64,000 bases of DNA from Lutimonas halocynthiae (lineage in GTDB: Bacteria > Bacteroidota > Bacteroidia > Flavobacteriales > Flavobacteriaceae). Every line of letters starts with the position of its first letter. Position 1 is the stretch's first letter. The notes beneath the pieces were generated by a model. The model was not told where the DNA came from, did not search any database, and was given only the letters and a program-made list of their open reading frames with translations. Shown in pieces: positions 35,975-44,962 of the stretch. Both the position numbers and the translations under genes were made by a program. Location: the NCBI RefSeq assembly GCF_030409835.1, contig NZ_JAUFQO010000012.1:186001-250000 (forward strand), read 5' to 3'.

Positions 35975-37540
35975 TTAGTAACCAGGGTTCTGGACTAAAT
36001 TAGTATTAGACAGAATTGCATTAGAAGGTATCGGATAAAGCTCTTTAGTTTTATCACCTACAGATGCTGGATCTTTAAATTGCCAATCCTTACCGAATCC
36101 ACCTAAGCGAATCATATCAGTTCTTCGAACGAATTCCACCCATAATTCTCTTCCTCTTTCATCCAATATTGTTTGAGCACCAACGCTCGCAAGAGGCTGT
36201 GCTTTTCTCAATACTCTTAGAGTATTCACCATGGCAGTTGCATCTTCTCCTTTCCATACCATTGCCTCAGCTTTCATTAAATATGCATCGGCATACCTAA
36301 AGATGATTTGATGTCCGGTAAAACCTCCATTTACAGGGTGATACTTAATGGTTCTAATACCAGTTCTCTCGTTATTACCTACTAATCCAGGTAATTCTTT
36401 AGTAAAGACTAATGGGTTTTTAGCACGATCTTGAAGTGGTTCTGCATCAACATTGTATTGCTGACCAATTAGGAAACCATAACCAATACCTAAATTTGTA
36501 TCATCAGCATTGGTAGCATCAGGTACCCATCCTCTTCGTTCTTCTTGTCCATCTCCAATATTGTTTGTATTAGGAGCGCCTTCAAATAGATCATAGAATT
36601 CGGCCAATGTAGAAAAACCATTCCAACCACCACCTGTGTTATCAGGAGAGATTTGATTGTAGTGCATTCCATTCCAGATTCTGTTACCAACTCCTGAAGC
36701 CATCCACCATATTGTTTCAGTATCTTGATCTTCTTTAAAAATATCAAAATATCCTTCTTGAAGCGCATAACCTTTGTTGGTAATTTCATCAACAAGATCA
36801 ATGACTGCATCCATATCAGCTACCTCAGGTCCGGCTGCACCAACATAAACAAATTTGTTTAGTAGTAATCTAGCTTTTAAGAACTGAGCAGCTTCTTTAG
36901 TAGCTGTATTCGTAGCTGCATTATCAGGTCCTGAACTAGGAAGACCAGCGATAGCATCATTCAAATCAGCCAACACAAATTCAAAAGCTTCAGCTCTGGT
37001 AAACACTCTAGGCTCAATTTCTGGGCCTTCTTGTGGTTCTCTAAATGGCACCTGACCATAAAGATCCATTACTTGGTACATAGCATAAGCTCTTAAAAAT
37101 TGAGCTTCCGCCTTTTGTTCTGTAGTAGGATTACTTGCTGGATCAATTATTTCTGTTGCCAGAAAGGCATTTTGATTCATCTGGTTCCATACCGTTAAAA
37201 CATATTGATGTGAAGGTGACCAAGTATGTTGGTGTAAAGTTCTCCATATACCATTATCACCCCAGTCAGTTCCTCTTGTTGGCACTAACATTTCATCAGT
37301 AGATACTTCTTGCAAAGCGAAGAAGTTATCCTGAGATTCCAAATGACCACGTAAAGCGTTATAGACATTTGTTATCGAACCCTCGACGTTTTCAACACCG
37401 CTAAATCCTTCACCATCACTATCACTAATAATGGAGTCAGTTTCTTTGATTTCCAAATCTGTACAAGCTGCTAAAAAGATGCAGGTTGTGATAGAAAGGA
37501 AACCTATTTTTATAAATTGTTTATTAAACATAATTTTCAT
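35975..37540 (-). CDS. susD: SusD/RagB-family lipoprotein of the fructan locus
   Basis: 521 residues with lipoprotein signal CIFLAAC (Cys26) followed by TDLEIKETDS. TPR-like helices include AEAQFLRAYAMYQVMDLYGQ; the C-terminal signature is ILDERGRELWVEFVRRTDMIR and the protein ends NTNLVQNPGY as is typical. It lies 12 bases after susC and is the last gene before a terminator. Given the GH32 enzyme and fructokinase upstream on the same strand, it most likely binds a fructan (levan or inulin). Confidence 0.95.
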   Translation of the reverse strand: MKIMFNKQFIKIGFLSITTCIFLAACTDLEIKETDSIISDSDGEGFSGVENVEGSITNVYNALRGHLESQDNFFALQEVSTDEMLVPTRGTDWGDNGIWRTLHQHTWSPSHQYVLTVWNQMNQNAFLATEIIDPASNPTTEQKAEAQFLRAYAMYQVMDLYGQVPFREPQEGPEIEPRVFTRAEAFEFVLADLNDAIAGLPSSGPDNAATNTATKEAAQFLKARLLLNKFVYVGAAGPEVADMDAVIDLVDEITNKGYALQEGYFDIFKEDQDTETIWWMASGVGNRIWNGMHYNQISPDNTGGGWNGFSTLAEFYDLFEGAPNTNNIGDGQEERRGWVPDATNADDTNLGIGYGFLIGQQYNVDAEPLQDRAKNPLVFTKELPGLVGNNERTGIRTIKYHPVNGGFTGHQIIFRYADAYLMKAEAMVWKGEDATAMVNTLRVLRKAQPLASVGAQTILDERGRELWVEFVRRTDMIRLGGFGKDWQFKDPASVGDKTKELYPIPSNAILSNTNLVQNPGY

Positions 37541-37552
37541 GACTATTATTTT

Positions 37553-40500
37553 TTAAAAAGATAAATTTAATCCTAAGGTAACTACCCTTGGTCTTGGATA
37601 GGAAGTATAATCAATACCCGCTGTAGGAATACCATTTAAAAGATCGCCTCCACCAGGAGTCGTGTTAATTTCAGGATCTAAACCTTTATAATCAGTAATT
37701 AAAAATAGGTTTTGACCAGTTAAGTAAAGTCTTAAATTATTGATTTTACTTTGTTCTTTTAGACCGAAAGTATATCCAAGTGTTGCGTTTTGCAATCTTA
37801 CAAAGTCACCTTTTTCTAGGAATCTTGTAGAAACTGCAGCTTCGGCGTTTCCAGCTTCTCCACTAGTGAGAACATCAGGAGTTACGTTACGTGCATTAGC
37901 AATTGACCCAGCAGTAAAAAATGCATTTTGTGTATTGTTATATACATATCCACCCCATTGACCTGCAAAGAAAAGGTTCAAATCCCATTTTTTATAAGTA
38001 AGTGATGTGTTCAAACCAGCATAAGTTGTTGCAAGTGCAGATTTTCCTACGAAAGATTGGTTATCACCAATTGGCTGACCATTTTCATCAAAACCTTCAA
38101 ACTCTCTTAAGAAATAAGAAAATAATGGTTGATCCTCAGCTAGGATTTGAGCAAATGCTCCAGACAGTCCTTGACCTCTAATTGTTCCAGCTGGAATTTG
38201 ACCAGGGAAGCCTTGAAGTTCGTTGTTGTTATAGGAGATATTAAATCCAACATTCCAAGTGAAATCGTCTGTTTGGAAGAAATCATAGGCGATTGACCAT
38301 TCAACACCTTCATTTAAAACCTGACCATCTAAGTTTTTAAAGAAAAATGGTTGTGGTGAAGGTTGAGCAGCCTCAACGCTTAAAAGTAGATCTTTAGTTT
38401 CTTTTCTATAAAAATCAAGACTTGTAGTTAACCTATCATTATTTAAACCAAAATCAAATCCAATTCCATAAGAAGTAGTTTCTTCCCATTTCAAATCAGG
38501 ATTGGCAAAAGCAACAACAGTTGTACCTGGTGTGTCAACATTACCATTTGATTGAATACCTGGTCCGGCAAAACGTTCTCTACGAACAAAATTACCATGC
38601 CCCAAACCATCTTGGTTACCTGTAATACCCCAACTCAATCTGGCTTTTAAAGAAGATACTTTATCTCCGATAAAATCTTCTTCATTCATTTTCCAAGCGA
38701 AAGCTGCTGAAGGGAATACACCGTATTTATTATTTCCACCAAATTTAGATGAACCATCTATTCTCACAGTTGCAGTGAATAGATATTTATTCATTAAGGT
38801 GTAATTACCTCTCGTAAAGAATGATTGTAATTCATCTGTGAAATCAAATGTATCACCCGTAACAGAAGTCACGCTGGTATCGGCAAATCCAGCAATCGTT
38901 TCAGAAGTTGGATCTGGAAACAATCGGTTTACAAAATTATTGTTAGGTGCTAAACCATATTGTTGGTAACCGCCCTCAATCAATCTTTCAATTGCAGATG
39001 CAGATGATTTAAGATCGTTAAACATTTGACCCATGTCATTTGTGCTATAACCTCTACCATTTACGGTACGACCGCTACGATTAAAACTCTGGTATGAATA
39101 ACCTCCTAAAAGATTAAGTTTTGAATTCTCCCAGTCTTTATCCCAAGTAAATGTCAATTCCATCAATTTACTTTCGGTATCCAAATCACTAATTGAACCT
39201 AAACCACTTCCAAATACATTGTCACCTAAGTTTCTAGCTAAGCCAGAAGTTTCAGAATGTCTTTCTGAAGTTGATGTATCATATCCTAAACTAAGTTTAG
39301 CTACCAATGAAGGTATAATAGCGTAATCAGCTGAGAAGTTCATTAAAAAACGATCAGTTGCTGTATTACTGTCAGTATAAGCCAACATGTTTGCAGGGTT
39401 AATCTGTCCTCCACTATCAAAATCAGGATCATTCGGCCATGTTGGATTCGCAGAATAAGATGCACCTAAAAGGTCACCTTGGAAACCTGCACTACCACTA
39501 AGGGCAGCTTGTTGCTCATCAACTGTTGAATAAGTTCCTTGAAAACTTAAATTTAATCTATCATCTAATAATCGTTGAAATGCGTTTATACGAGCAGAAA
39601 TTCTCTTAAGACCTGAATTTTCAATAACACCATTTAAATCCTGGTATCCAAATGTACCTCTCACAGAACCAGTTGCGTGATTATATGAGTAAGCTAAACT
39701 TTGATCGTGAGAAAATGAATCTCTTGTTACAACTTCTTGCCAGTCTGTGGCAGCTCCAAAATCTTGGGCAACTGGGTCACCTCCAAACTGTTCAACAGCG
39801 TCAAGAAAATCTTCTGGATTTAATAAATCATAACTATTAGCCGGCGTAGAATAACTAAGTGACGAATTAAATTCAAATAATCCACCTTGTCTACCTTTTC
39901 CAGTTTTAGTAGTAATGATTACAACACCGTTGGCACCTCTAGATCCATAAATAGCAGTTGCAGAGGCATCTTTCAAAACACTCATACTTGCAATGTCATT
40001 TGGATTCAAGAAACTCAATGGGTTACTTGATGGACTAGTTCCAAAACCAATATCACTACCTTCTGCGGATGTGTTACCTGCAGAAAGAGGCACACCATCG
40101 ACCACATAAAGAGGATCATTGTTCGAAGTTACAGAAGTAGTACCACGAATACGCAAGGAAATACCAGCTCCAGGCTCACCACTTGATGAAACCGTTTGAA
40201 CACCGGCAACTTTACCTGCAATCAATTGTTCTGCTGAAGCAATTGCTCCACCGTTAAAATCTTTAGAACTAACCGAGGCTACTGCTCCTGTTGCATCCTT
40301 AACCGTAGTTGTTCCGTAACCAATAATGATTACTTCATCCAGCGCTTCGCTGTCTGTTTCTAACACAAGGTTTATGGTCGTTTGACCGTTTACAGTAACT
40401 TCTTGAGTTACAAAACCCAGCGAGCTGAATTCTAGAATTGCATCTGAACTTACATTGTCAAGTGTGTAGTTCCCATCAAAATCGGTTGAAGCACCGTTTG

Positions 40501-40642
40501 AGGTTCCTTTGACAATTACGTTCACTCCAGGCAATGGTCCCTCATCACCCGATACTGTTCCACTAACTGTCTGCGCATAAGCCATCCCTGTAAACAGGAA
40601 AATACACGCAAACACTAATTGTTTGAGTAAATTAAATTTCAT
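37553..40642 (-). CDS. susC: SusC/RagA-family TonB-dependent transporter of the fructan locus
   Basis: 1029 residues. Signal peptide ending TGMAYAQ, carboxypeptidase-regulatory-like domain (TVSGDEGPLPGVNVIVKG), SusC motif LDEVIIIGYGTTTVKDATGAV, plug (GISLRIRGTTS, YVVDGVPL, VLKDASATAIYGSRGANGVV) and a barrel ending VVTLGLNLSF. It has the same length as the SusC at 10.2 kb, but the two differ through most of their length, so they are not recent duplicates. It would import fructo-oligosaccharides with the adjacent SusD. A 214-base gap upstream contains a LacI-type operator. Confidence 0.97.
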   Translation of the reverse strand: MKFNLLKQLVFACIFLFTGMAYAQTVSGTVSGDEGPLPGVNVIVKGTSNGASTDFDGNYTLDNVSSDAILEFSSLGFVTQEVTVNGQTTINLVLETDSEALDEVIIIGYGTTTVKDATGAVASVSSKDFNGGAIASAEQLIAGKVAGVQTVSSSGEPGAGISLRIRGTTSVTSNNDPLYVVDGVPLSAGNTSAEGSDIGFGTSPSSNPLSFLNPNDIASMSVLKDASATAIYGSRGANGVVIITTKTGKGRQGGLFEFNSSLSYSTPANSYDLLNPEDFLDAVEQFGGDPVAQDFGAATDWQEVVTRDSFSHDQSLAYSYNHATGSVRGTFGYQDLNGVIENSGLKRISARINAFQRLLDDRLNLSFQGTYSTVDEQQAALSGSAGFQGDLLGASYSANPTWPNDPDFDSGGQINPANMLAYTDSNTATDRFLMNFSADYAIIPSLVAKLSLGYDTSTSERHSETSGLARNLGDNVFGSGLGSISDLDTESKLMELTFTWDKDWENSKLNLLGGYSYQSFNRSGRTVNGRGYSTNDMGQMFNDLKSSASAIERLIEGGYQQYGLAPNNNFVNRLFPDPTSETIAGFADTSVTSVTGDTFDFTDELQSFFTRGNYTLMNKYLFTATVRIDGSSKFGGNNKYGVFPSAAFAWKMNEEDFIGDKVSSLKARLSWGITGNQDGLGHGNFVRRERFAGPGIQSNGNVDTPGTTVVAFANPDLKWEETTSYGIGFDFGLNNDRLTTSLDFYRKETKDLLLSVEAAQPSPQPFFFKNLDGQVLNEGVEWSIAYDFFQTDDFTWNVGFNISYNNNELQGFPGQIPAGTIRGQGLSGAFAQILAEDQPLFSYFLREFEGFDENGQPIGDNQSFVGKSALATTYAGLNTSLTYKKWDLNLFFAGQWGGYVYNNTQNAFFTAGSIANARNVTPDVLTSGEAGNAEAAVSTRFLEKGDFVRLQNATLGYTFGLKEQSKINNLRLYLTGQNLFLITDYKGLDPEINTTPGGGDLLNGIPTAGIDYTSYPRPRVVTLGLNLSF

Positions 40643-40824
40643 AATTATTTTAAATTAGTTATTATTTGAGTGTCAACGAATATCGAAAAAAAAAGAAATA
40701 ATAAAAATGAATTTACTAAAATTTAGACTAAAATTCTGAGGATTTCGAATAAGTTGATGCTACAAGTATAATTATATAATACCAAATATTAATGAAATGT
40801 TAATAAAACTTCACATATTTTAAA

Positions 40825-40838
40825 CGAAAACGTTTTCG
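40825..40838. promoter_or_regulatory. LacI-type operator palindrome
   Basis: CGAAAACGTTTTCG is a perfect 14-bp palindrome centred on CG, the layout recognised by LacI/GalR regulators. It lies 18 bases after the fructokinase stop and about 180 bases before the susC start. No LacI-family gene is in the window, so the regulator would be encoded elsewhere. Confidence 0.65.
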
Positions 40839-40856
40839 AAAACCAATGATTTAGAT

Positions 40857-41741
40857 TTATTTAGCTTGAATAATGCTAATTTCTTCTGATGACACATAAG
40901 CGTTGGCCCCATTTTTGCTGGCTACCAAAGAGCCCATGGCGCAGGAAAAATCAAGAGCAGTTTGTGGAGGTATTTTCAAAACAAATTGATGAATCAGCGT
41001 TGCGAGAAACGAATCTCCAGCTCCAACAGTATCTTTTACTACCACTTTATATCCTTGACTTCTGTAGAATGCAGAATTGGTATACATAATGGCTCCATTT
41101 GCTCCGAGGGTGATGCAAATATGGTCGGTTCTAGTAATTACCGCTAATTGCGTGATTTGACCCTCTATTGAATTTGTTTCGATTCCCAGGAATTGACTAA
41201 TTTCTTCAAGCTCCTCATCATTCAATTTGATCAAATCTGCCAAATTCATAAGTTCAACAATAGCCTGTAAAGTATAAAAGGGTGTTCTTAAATTGGCATC
41301 AAACACTTTGAACTTAGCATGAGATAAATAAGTTAGCAAGGTGTTTTTAGAAGTGCTTTTCCTGCAGGATAAGCTACCATAAATGAATGCATCTGACAAC
41401 TGTATCTGTTCAATATCATCTTGACTTATTGTGATATGATCCCAGGCAACTGGTTCTGAAATAGTATAGCTGGCTGTATTATGGCTATCTAAGTGAACTT
41501 GAACATTCCCGGTTGGCAGCTTCGCATCCATCTGAATCGCATCGGTAGAAAGATGTTGTTCTTTCAGATAAGCCAATAGATTCTCGCCATCGACATCATT
41601 ACCAATGCTGCTAATGATCCTTACCTGATCACCTAAAGAATGTAGTCTTAAGGCAACATTTAATGGAGCGCCTCCAATCACTTTTTTATCAGGGAAAATA
41701 TCCCATAAAGTTTCACCAAAACAAACAATTTTAGGGACCAT
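40857..41741 (-). CDS. fructokinase, PfkB/ribokinase family
   Basis: 294 residues, cytosolic. The N-terminal motif GETLWDIFP and VIGGAPLNVALRLHSLG (sugar-binding Gly-Gly) are typical of fructokinases; the catalytic anion hole DTVGAGDSFLATL is at 237-249 with base Asp243. It phosphorylates fructose released from fructan to fructose-6-phosphate, which feeds the phosphofructokinases at 50-53 kb. It lies four bases after the MFS gene in the GH32-MFS-kinase run. Specificity for fructose rests on context. Confidence 0.9.
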   Translation of the reverse strand: MVPKIVCFGETLWDIFPDKKVIGGAPLNVALRLHSLGDQVRIISSIGNDVDGENLLAYLKEQHLSTDAIQMDAKLPTGNVQVHLDSHNTASYTISEPVAWDHITISQDDIEQIQLSDAFIYGSLSCRKSTSKNTLLTYLSHAKFKVFDANLRTPFYTLQAIVELMNLADLIKLNDEELEEISQFLGIETNSIEGQITQLAVITRTDHICITLGANGAIMYTNSAFYRSQGYKVVVKDTVGAGDSFLATLIHQFVLKIPPQTALDFSCAMGSLVASKNGANAYVSSEEISIIQAK

Positions 41742-41745
41742 TTTT

Positions 41746-43068
41746 TTACTCGTTTTTAGTCAATAACTTCTCCAGCTCTTCAAGTGGCACGCCCTTGGTT
41801 TCAGGCATAATAAATTTAACAAACAATAATTGCAGCACCATCATAAATGCGAATATGGCAAATACGGTTCCGGCACCAATCGTGCTAAATAAGAAGGGTA
41901 CCATAGATGGGATGATGGCCGCCAACACCCAATGCGTAGTAGTACCAAATGATTGACCTGAAGCTCTTAGCTGATCTGGAAAAACTTCTGATATGAATAC
42001 CCATATTACAGTACCTTGACCAATGGCATGAGAGGCTATGAATAAGAATAAGAAAATGGGTACTGCCATGCCTTCCCATTCAAAGAAGAACGCCATTGAG
42101 ACCAGCGATAGTGAGACAATATATCCAACAGAGCCGATATACATTAATTTTTTACGACCTATTTTGTCAATCAAAGAGATACCTATTAAAGTAAAGACCA
42201 TATTGGTAACTCCAATCCCAATTGAACTCAAAAGTGCTGTGCTTTCACCCAAACCTGCTTCCTGAAATATCCTTGGAGCATAGTATAAAAACGCATTTAT
42301 CCCCGATAATTGATTGAAAAATGCAATTAAAAATGCAAGTATTAAAGGGAATCGATACTTTTTCATGAAGATGTTTTCATTACTGCTGTGATGGTCTTTT
42401 TGACTTTCTTCAATGTCATTCATGATTTTTTCTATGTCATCACCTGGATTGAGTAATTGCAATGTCTTTCCGGCTTCTTCTCTTCTTCCTTGAAGTAATA
42501 ACCATCTCGGGCTTTTTGGAACGGTCATAACAAGAATCGTATAGAAAAAAGCAGGTATGGCTTCGACGCCTACCATCCATCTCCATGCGTTTTCACCTAT
42601 GTTACTCAGTAAGTAATTAGAGAAGAAGGCTATCAGTATTCCCAAAACAATATTAAATTGATAAAACCCTACAAGCCGACCCCTGTCTTTAGCTGGAGCG
42701 ATTTCAGAAACATATGCAGGAGCAGCAACAGTAGAGGCTCCTACGCCAATCCCACCGATAAATCTAAAGGCAGCAAAAGTATATGGATCATTTACAAGTG
42801 CAGATCCTAAAGCAGATATGGTATAAAAGATACCAATCCAGATCAGTGTGTTTTTTCGGCCTATTTTATTGGTGGGTATACCGCCAAACATGGCGCCGAT
42901 TACAGTACCCCAAAGAGCCATGGCCATTACTACAGAGCCGTGAAATACATCTGAAGAACCCCATAAATTTTGCAGTTGCTGATCAGCCCCCGAAATAACA
43001 ACAGTGTCAAAGCCAAAAAGGAATCCAGCCAAGGCTACAATAATTGACCATAAAGTAATTTTATTCAT
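41746..43068 (-). CDS. MFS sugar porter (fructose/sucrose-type)
   Basis: 440 residues with about 12 membrane helices. Sugar-porter signatures include GFLFGFDTVVISGA, the loop GRKNTLIWIG, PAYVSEIAPAKDRGRLVG (PESPR-type region), and NQLSGINAFLYYAPRIF in helix 7; the C-terminal PETKGVPLEELEKLL is the classical sugar-transporter tail. It would carry fructose or small fructans across the inner membrane. Its start overlaps the GH32 stop by eight bases, and it precedes the fructokinase by four, indicating tight co-expression. Confidence 0.94.
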   Translation of the reverse strand: MNKITLWSIIVALAGFLFGFDTVVISGADQQLQNLWGSSDVFHGSVVMAMALWGTVIGAMFGGIPTNKIGRKNTLIWIGIFYTISALGSALVNDPYTFAAFRFIGGIGVGASTVAAPAYVSEIAPAKDRGRLVGFYQFNIVLGILIAFFSNYLLSNIGENAWRWMVGVEAIPAFFYTILVMTVPKSPRWLLLQGRREEAGKTLQLLNPGDDIEKIMNDIEESQKDHHSSNENIFMKKYRFPLILAFLIAFFNQLSGINAFLYYAPRIFQEAGLGESTALLSSIGIGVTNMVFTLIGISLIDKIGRKKLMYIGSVGYIVSLSLVSMAFFFEWEGMAVPIFLFLFIASHAIGQGTVIWVFISEVFPDQLRASGQSFGTTTHWVLAAIIPSMVPFLFSTIGAGTVFAIFAFMMVLQLLFVKFIMPETKGVPLEELEKLLTKNE

Positions 43069-44647
43069 TTGTCCAAATACTTTTTATTTGATTAATATTT
43101 AATGTTTTGATACCGATAGTGGCATTAGATATGATACTGAGTTTGTTATATGGCTCGTTCGGAAACACTTGTTCTGTCAACACATAGCGTCCGTTATCAA
43201 TAAAAATTTCAAGAGAAGCCTGGTCTAATATTATTCTTATTTCTGAGACTTTATCCGAAACAGAATAGGGCAAGGTATGAATTTTATTTGCAAACTTTTC
43301 GCTGAAGTTTATTTGACCACTTTTACGGCGGTCAAAAGAAATAAGTTGTTTTTCCGGATCAAATTGTAAAAGCACATATTCGTCGAGCTTATTTGAAATC
43401 TTGATAGAAAAGGCTTTATTCAATTGGGTTTCCATTAAAATATCGGCCTGATCAAGTTTTAGTTCGGATAATTCATAAGCACCCTTAATTTCAATATCTT
43501 TTTTAATAGATGTATTGGTATAAAGATTTTCTAAAGACTTAACCGGCGTACTTTTTAGATAATAATTCTCATCTTCATAGATCAGGTTAAGTTCTCTCGG
43601 AATCGTCATGGCGCTTCTCCATGTTTTGGTAGGCGTTACTTGTGCATAATCCCAATTACTCATCCATCCAAGAAATAGTTTTTTATCATCAGTAACATTA
43701 CTAAATGTTACCCCCGCATAATTATCTGCTCCAAAATCGATCCATCTGGTTTTGTTATCATCAGGCACGAAATTGATACCATCGAATGAACCAACGAAGT
43801 ATTGTGTGGCAGAACCTCCGTTCGGACCTCCTGGGTTGATACTGACAAGCAGCACCCATTTTGTATCACCTGTTTCTCCTAATGGCATGGGGAATAGATC
43901 CGGACATTCCCATACGCCGCCATGAGCTCCAATCTCATTTCCAAAATCGCTCAGTTTTTTCCACTGAATCAGGTTTTTTGAAGCATAAAACGAAATATGA
44001 TCCCCAACAGCAAGTGTCATGATCCAGTTTTTACTTGATTCGTGCCATCTTACTTTTGGATCACGGATATCTTTGATTCCCGGGTTATCGATAATAGGAT
44101 TGTTCTTATACTTTGTCCAGGTCTCGCCGTTATCATTACTGTATGCCAGCCCCTGCGTTTGGAAATTTAGTTTCCCTTCTTTTTCGCCCTTGGGATCGTG
44201 ATAAGTAAAAATAGCAACCAGAGGAGGATCTTCTGTACTTCCCAGGCCTGAGCTATTGCTGTGGTCTACTACTGCGCTTCCAGAAAAGATATAACCATGT
44301 TCATCAGGAAATAGTTTAATGCCTTTATGTTCCCAATGAATAAGATCAGTACTTGTGGCATGTCCCCAGTGCATAGGTCCCCAAACTATATCTTCAGGAT
44401 AATATTGATAAAAGAGGTGGTAAATGCCTTTGTGAAATACCATTCCATTGGGGTCATTCATCCATTTTTCAGACGGAGTAAAGTGAAACTGTGGGCGAAA
44501 AGGCTCTTGGAATAAATCAGCTTCTAGGCTATCTATACTGAGAACCTGAATTGCTGGCTTTTCTTTTAGATCTGACTTGCAACTTACAAAGCCAATAAAA
44601 AGAGAACTTATAAGGTAAATCTTAATGAGATTATTGATCTGTGTCAT
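43061..44647 (-). CDS. glycoside hydrolase family 32 (fructan hydrolase) lipoprotein
   Basis: 528 residues with lipoprotein signal IGFVSC (Cys23) followed by KSDLKEK. The five-bladed propeller carries the GH32 catalytic set: WMNDPNG at 62-68 (nucleophile Asp65), RDP at 195-197 (transition-state Asp196) and WECPD with acid/base Glu247. The C-terminal beta-sandwich (about 370-528) includes LEIFIDNGRYVLTEQVFP. It releases fructose from levan, inulin or sucrose at the envelope. It is the first gene of the fructan operon (GH32, MFS, fructokinase, then susC, susD). Endo versus exo action cannot be told. Confidence 0.95.
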   Translation of the reverse strand: MTQINNLIKIYLISSLFIGFVSCKSDLKEKPAIQVLSIDSLEADLFQEPFRPQFHFTPSEKWMNDPNGMVFHKGIYHLFYQYYPEDIVWGPMHWGHATSTDLIHWEHKGIKLFPDEHGYIFSGSAVVDHSNSSGLGSTEDPPLVAIFTYHDPKGEKEGKLNFQTQGLAYSNDNGETWTKYKNNPIIDNPGIKDIRDPKVRWHESSKNWIMTLAVGDHISFYASKNLIQWKKLSDFGNEIGAHGGVWECPDLFPMPLGETGDTKWVLLVSINPGGPNGGSATQYFVGSFDGINFVPDDNKTRWIDFGADNYAGVTFSNVTDDKKLFLGWMSNWDYAQVTPTKTWRSAMTIPRELNLIYEDENYYLKSTPVKSLENLYTNTSIKKDIEIKGAYELSELKLDQADILMETQLNKAFSIKISNKLDEYVLLQFDPEKQLISFDRRKSGQINFSEKFANKIHTLPYSVSDKVSEIRIILDQASLEIFIDNGRYVLTEQVFPNEPYNKLSIISNATIGIKTLNINQIKSIWTNE

Positions 44648-44962
44648 TCTTAAGGATGGGTTAATAGGTTCATAGTAGTGTGGCTAAAGATATAAAAATG
44701 ACATCTAAAATGAACTTTTATCTTTTAACAGAAGGTCAGCGGATAGGTATTAGACTTTTTCTTTTTGTCTCTGTTGATTAAGAAATTTCTTCATCGCTTA
44801 TTATTGAGCAAGTAAAAATTGAATTTTTATCGTTGATTTTCTGTCATCTGTCGAATATATTTCAAAAAGCGGCATATTACCTTGATTTTTGCAAAAGATT
44901 AAGTTCATAATAGGTTGGGTATTTTATTGATCTCGAACGCCTTCTTAAAGAAATATAAAAAT
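44648..44962. other. divergent promoter region between GH32 and nagB
   Basis: 315 AT-rich bases between divergent genes. I saw no exact TAnnTTTG element, no LacI-type palindrome and no ORF of note. Both operons presumably start here. A frame-compatible TTG at 44915 upstream of nagB is unlikely to be a start because an ATG at 44963 fits the family. Confidence 0.4.

Noticed and set aside
10249-40642. the two SusC genes as a recent duplication because both encode 1029 residues
   Set aside because: The proteins share only family motifs and differ through the barrel; equal length is coincidence.
44915-44962. N-terminal extension of the NagB fusion
   Set aside because: It would start at TTG, while ATG 44963 gives the normal family N-terminus.
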